Positions 12,362-14,002 of a stretch of 14,002 bases of DNA are shown piece after piece. This DNA comes from an uncultured Bacilli bacterium. GTDB taxonomy: Bacteria > Bacillota_I > Bacilli_A > RF39 > UBA660. The translations under genes were made by a program, and so were the position numbers. Location: assembly GCA_944358665.1 (NCBI GenBank), contig CALVRP010000019.1, positions 1-14,002 of the forward strand. Reading direction: 5' to 3'. The first letter of the stretch is position 1, and each line of letters begins with the position of its first letter. Below the pieces are notes generated by a model, which was not told the origin of the DNA, did not search any database, and worked only from the letters and a program-made list of their open reading frames with translations.

Positions 12362-12874
12362 TTACTGTTTAATATTGTTAAGTTCCGTCTTTACACGATT
12401 TTCCACATAATGCGGTTCATTTTCATATGATGTATAAAATGAAATTAATCTAATACCAGCTTTTTTACAAATTTCTTTAATCCTGACATCTCTTTTTCTT
12501 CTTCTTGATTGATTATGGCTTTGATCATTGAGTTCAATTAACAATAATAAATCATAATTACTATTAAATATACCAAAGTCAATATTTCTAAATAATTCTG
12601 TTTGAAACTTAGATGGCGTTACTTTTTTTATTACAGAAGCTAAATTAACTTGGGGAATAACAATAACGTCAAGTTCTTGCTCTAAAGGCTTTAATTTACT
12701 AAAAAAAATCTTTTCAGAAGGAGTAAGAAATACTTTTTTAGCATACATATTAGTTCTTTTAGAATATGTCTGATTGTTAGAATATTTTTTATTATCGAAC
12801 GTATTATTAAAACCAATATTTAAAATTAAACCAAGTAAAAATATAATGAATGCAAATAAAAGAAAGCCAAACAT
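12362..12874 (-). CDS. Membrane-anchored DUF2726 nuclease-fold protein
   Basis: Protein of 170 residues. One N-terminal transmembrane helix (about 2-22), a polar Asn/Lys linker, then a DUF2726 domain from LTPSEKIFF (50-58). Its PD-(D/E)XK-like core is visible: VIPQVNL (72-78), NIDFGIF (97-103, D99), LLIELNDQSH (111-120, E114 and D117), an Arg-rich RRRKRD (124-129) and AGIRLI (139-144). DUF2726 is related to very-short-patch repair and restriction endonuclease folds, but its substrate is not established. AGGAGG stands ten bases before the ATG. It is a stand-alone gene, with a terminator both upstream (13012 gene) and downstream. The fold assignment is fairly firm; nuclease activity is inferred and the membrane anchor makes a classical repair role uncertain. 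Confidence 0.75.
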   Translation of the reverse strand: MFGFLLFAFIIFLLGLILNIGFNNTFDNKKYSNNQTYSKRTNMYAKKVFLTPSEKIFFSKLKPLEQELDVIVIPQVNLASVIKKVTPSKFQTELFRNIDFGIFNSNYDLLLLIELNDQSHNQSRRRKRDVRIKEICKKAGIRLISFYTSYENEPHYVENRVKTELNNIKQ

Positions 12875-12899
12875 CTTATATCATCCTCCTATTATTTAT

Positions 12900-12908
12900 A
12901 TAATAACA
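12900..12908 (-). promoter_or_regulatory. Candidate extended -10 promoter of the DUF2726 gene
   Basis: Minus strand TG-T-TATTAT (12908-12900), about 26 bases before the start codon, with no -35. Other AT-rich hexamers nearby could also serve. Confidence 0.3.
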
Positions 12909-12948
12909 TAAAATTTAATACTAGGGAAGTAGTAGTATACTAAGTATT

Positions 12949-12976
12949 AAAAAAACATCCATTTATAAGATGTTTT
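12949..12976 (-). terminator. Terminator of the split regulator gene
   Basis: Minus strand AAAACATC (12976-12969) pairs with GATGTTTT (12959-12952) around a nine-base loop, ending in seven T (12955-12949). It lies about 35 bases beyond the stop at 13012. Confidence 0.75.
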
Positions 12977-13011
12977 ATATACAAGTTAACATAATATATA
13001 TTATCGGATTT

Positions 13012-13797
13012 TTAATTACTAACTTTTCTTGATTCAATTTCAATGATTTTGGCTAATACTTCAGAGGCATTAGCTTCATTAAGTTCAGTATATCCTAATT
13101 CTTTCATTGCTTGGATCTTTGCCGCATTTATTTCCATGGTACGACTCATTTTAGTTTCTAGTTTTTGTTCAATTTTTGCTACAAAACGTTTATGTGTTGC
13201 GGCAATTTTAGATTTGCTGGCTTTACCGCTTTCATATAATGTTAAAGCAGAAAATAAAACACTTTCAAAAACAAACTGTTCTTGTTCATTATAAACAAAC
13301 TCATAAGGTTTAGTATAACCAGCAGCTTTAGACATATATGCTAATATATATTTAAGTTCTTTTGAACTCTCCATCGTTTGTAAATAGTGATATAAATATA
13401 CTGCAGAATTATAGGCACTTTCATCTTTTTCATCACTAAGTCTTTCTTTAAGTTCAGTAATAATACTTTTTAATATTTCTTTTTGTTTTTCAGCTAGACC
13501 TCAAAAAACAATATTAGTATCAGCGATTTCTGAATTTTTATTAGTATTTTCAAACAAATTACTAATACGTGTTTCAACATCCATTATATAATCAGTATCA
13601 ACTTTAATTTCATTAATTTCATCAGCAGATTTAACACCTAATAAATTAAATAAAATAACTTTTTTATCTTTAGGCCATTTGTTAATATCATCAAGTTCTA
13701 AATAATTATAAATCATTTGTCTTGATACACCTAAACATTTAGCAAGTTTAACTTTAGAAATGCCTAATTCTTTTAATATTTCGTTTAATCTTTCCAT
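13012..13797 (-). pseudogene. Helix-turn-helix (XRE-like) regulator interrupted by one in-frame UGA
   Basis: Read through, this is a single 262-codon frame broken only by TGA at 13503-13501 (codon 99). The first part has an N-terminal helix-turn-helix (MERLNEILKELGISKVKLAK, then CLGVSRQMIYNYLEL), with KKVILFNLLGV beyond it. After the UGA the same frame continues without a stop for 162 codons (GLAEKQKEILKSIITELKER onward), all predicted helical. The downstream part has an in-frame ATG at 13374 but no Shine-Dalgarno site, so it is unlikely to be a separate gene. Start ATG 13797 is preceded by AGGAGGG at seven bases; a TTG two codons earlier lies too close to it. Promoter and terminator are intact. 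Explanations: recent nonsense mutation, a TGG-to-TGA change decoded as Trp by read-through, regulated recoding, or a sequencing error. If translation stops, only a 98-residue DNA-binding fragment is made. Confidence 0.65.
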
Positions 13798-13815
13798 TGT
13801 CAACCCTCCTACTCT

Positions 13816-13843
13816 ATTTTAACACAACCATGAAAAATGTCAA
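13816..13843 (-). promoter_or_regulatory. Sigma-A promoter of the split regulator
   Basis: Minus strand TTGACA (13843-13838), 16-base spacer, TAAAAT (13821-13816) preceded by TG-T. The start would be near 13810, so the leader is only about a dozen bases and begins close to AGGAGGG. Confidence 0.7.
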
Positions 13844-13892
13844 GTAAAAGTATAATAAATGACTAGTATTTTAGGCTTTAAAGTAATTTAAA

Positions 13893-13944
13893 ATAAAATA
13901 AAAACACAAAATATTCTATTCTTTATTTTCTTCATTTTGTGTTT
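13893..13944 (-). terminator. Terminator of the gene entering from the right edge
   Basis: Minus strand AAACACAAAAT (13944-13934) pairs perfectly with ATTTTGTGTTT (13912-13902), followed by TTTATTTTATTT. The left arm lies within the last codons of the partial gene. Confidence 0.65.
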
Positions 13945-14002
13945 CTAATTTTTCTTCTAAATTGTTTAGTATTTTATTATCGTAATATTCTGATTTTGGT
14001 TT
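13916..14002 (-). CDS. C-terminal end of a gene cut by the window edge
   Basis: The frame is open from the right edge for 28 codons to TAG at 13918-13916. The visible tail begins KPKSEYYDNK and ends TQNEENKE, a hydrophilic, Glu/Asn/Lys-rich sequence. That it is a real gene is supported by the terminator hairpin placed over its end. Nothing about function can be said. Confidence 0.5.
   Translation of the reverse strand, partial: KPKSEYYDNKILNNLEEKLETQNEENKE

Noticed and set aside
13012..13374. Independent gene starting at the ATG at 13374
   Set aside because: It has no Shine-Dalgarno site, and the frame continues upstream unbroken to the UGA, so it is the 3' part of the regulator gene.
13501..13503. 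Genetic code 4 (UGA as Trp throughout)
   Set aside because: About a dozen tryptophans in this window are TGG and only one internal TGA is seen. In an AT-rich code-4 genome TGA would dominate.
1..14002. CRISPR arrays, tRNA or rRNA genes, insertion sequences
   Set aside because: No regularly spaced repeats, cloverleaf-like or rRNA-like genes, transposases or terminal inverted repeats were seen. The boxA-like motif at 4964 is not accompanied by rRNA sequence.

Overview
The window is very AT-rich (clearly below 35% GC by eye, not computed). Strong AGGAGG-type ribosome binding sites, sigma-A promoters (many with an extended TGn -10) and U-tailed hairpin terminators point to a low-GC Gram-positive bacterium (Bacillota), perhaps an uncultured Bacilli or Mollicutes-adjacent gut lineage; that placement is inference. 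About a dozen tryptophans are encoded by TGG, and UGA appears to be a stop, with one notable exception near the right end.

Layout, left to right. (1) The 3' part of a BceB/VraG-type FtsX permease, followed closely by a VanZ-RDD fusion membrane protein with a terminator overlapping its stop. (2) A TVP38/TMEM64 (VTT) membrane protein and a putative heavy-metal exporter of the ArsP_2 / 'putative manganese transporter' type, each with its own extended -10 promoter. (3) A 567-base non-genic stretch. Its left half holds a previously uncalled module that looks like a type I toxin-antitoxin: a 30-residue hydrophobic peptide on the minus strand, convergent with a ~105-nt plus-strand small RNA, each with a near-consensus promoter. 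Its right half is a structured leader for the next gene. (4) A HelD-type RNA polymerase-recycling helicase. (5) A single-pass membrane protein with a strikingly acidic/tyrosine-rich then lysine-rich cytoplasmic head. (6) An ABC-F ribosomal protection ATPase preceded by a five-codon upstream ORF. (7) A convergent hypothetical cytosolic gene, a secreted/anchored beta-rich protein, and a ZIP metal transporter. (8) On the minus strand, a membrane-anchored DUF2726 nuclease-like protein, a helix-turn-helix regulator split by a single in-frame UGA, and the tail of one more gene at the right edge.

How they may work together. Most genes look like single-gene transcription units separated by hairpin terminators. 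The left and middle parts share a stress/defence flavour: a peptide-antibiotic sensor/exporter-type permease, VanZ, HelD (which frees RNA polymerase from stalled or drug-bound complexes) and ABC-F (which frees drug-bound ribosomes). HelD and ABC-F both have leaders with tiny, strongly initiated ORFs, and the HelD leader also has a terminator that could be conditionally bypassed, so both are candidates for drug-responsive attenuation. Two metal transporters (ArsP_2 and ZIP) form a second theme. The strongest new observation is the putative type I toxin-antitoxin module at about 4553-4876; the second is the UGA-interrupted regulator at 13012-13797.
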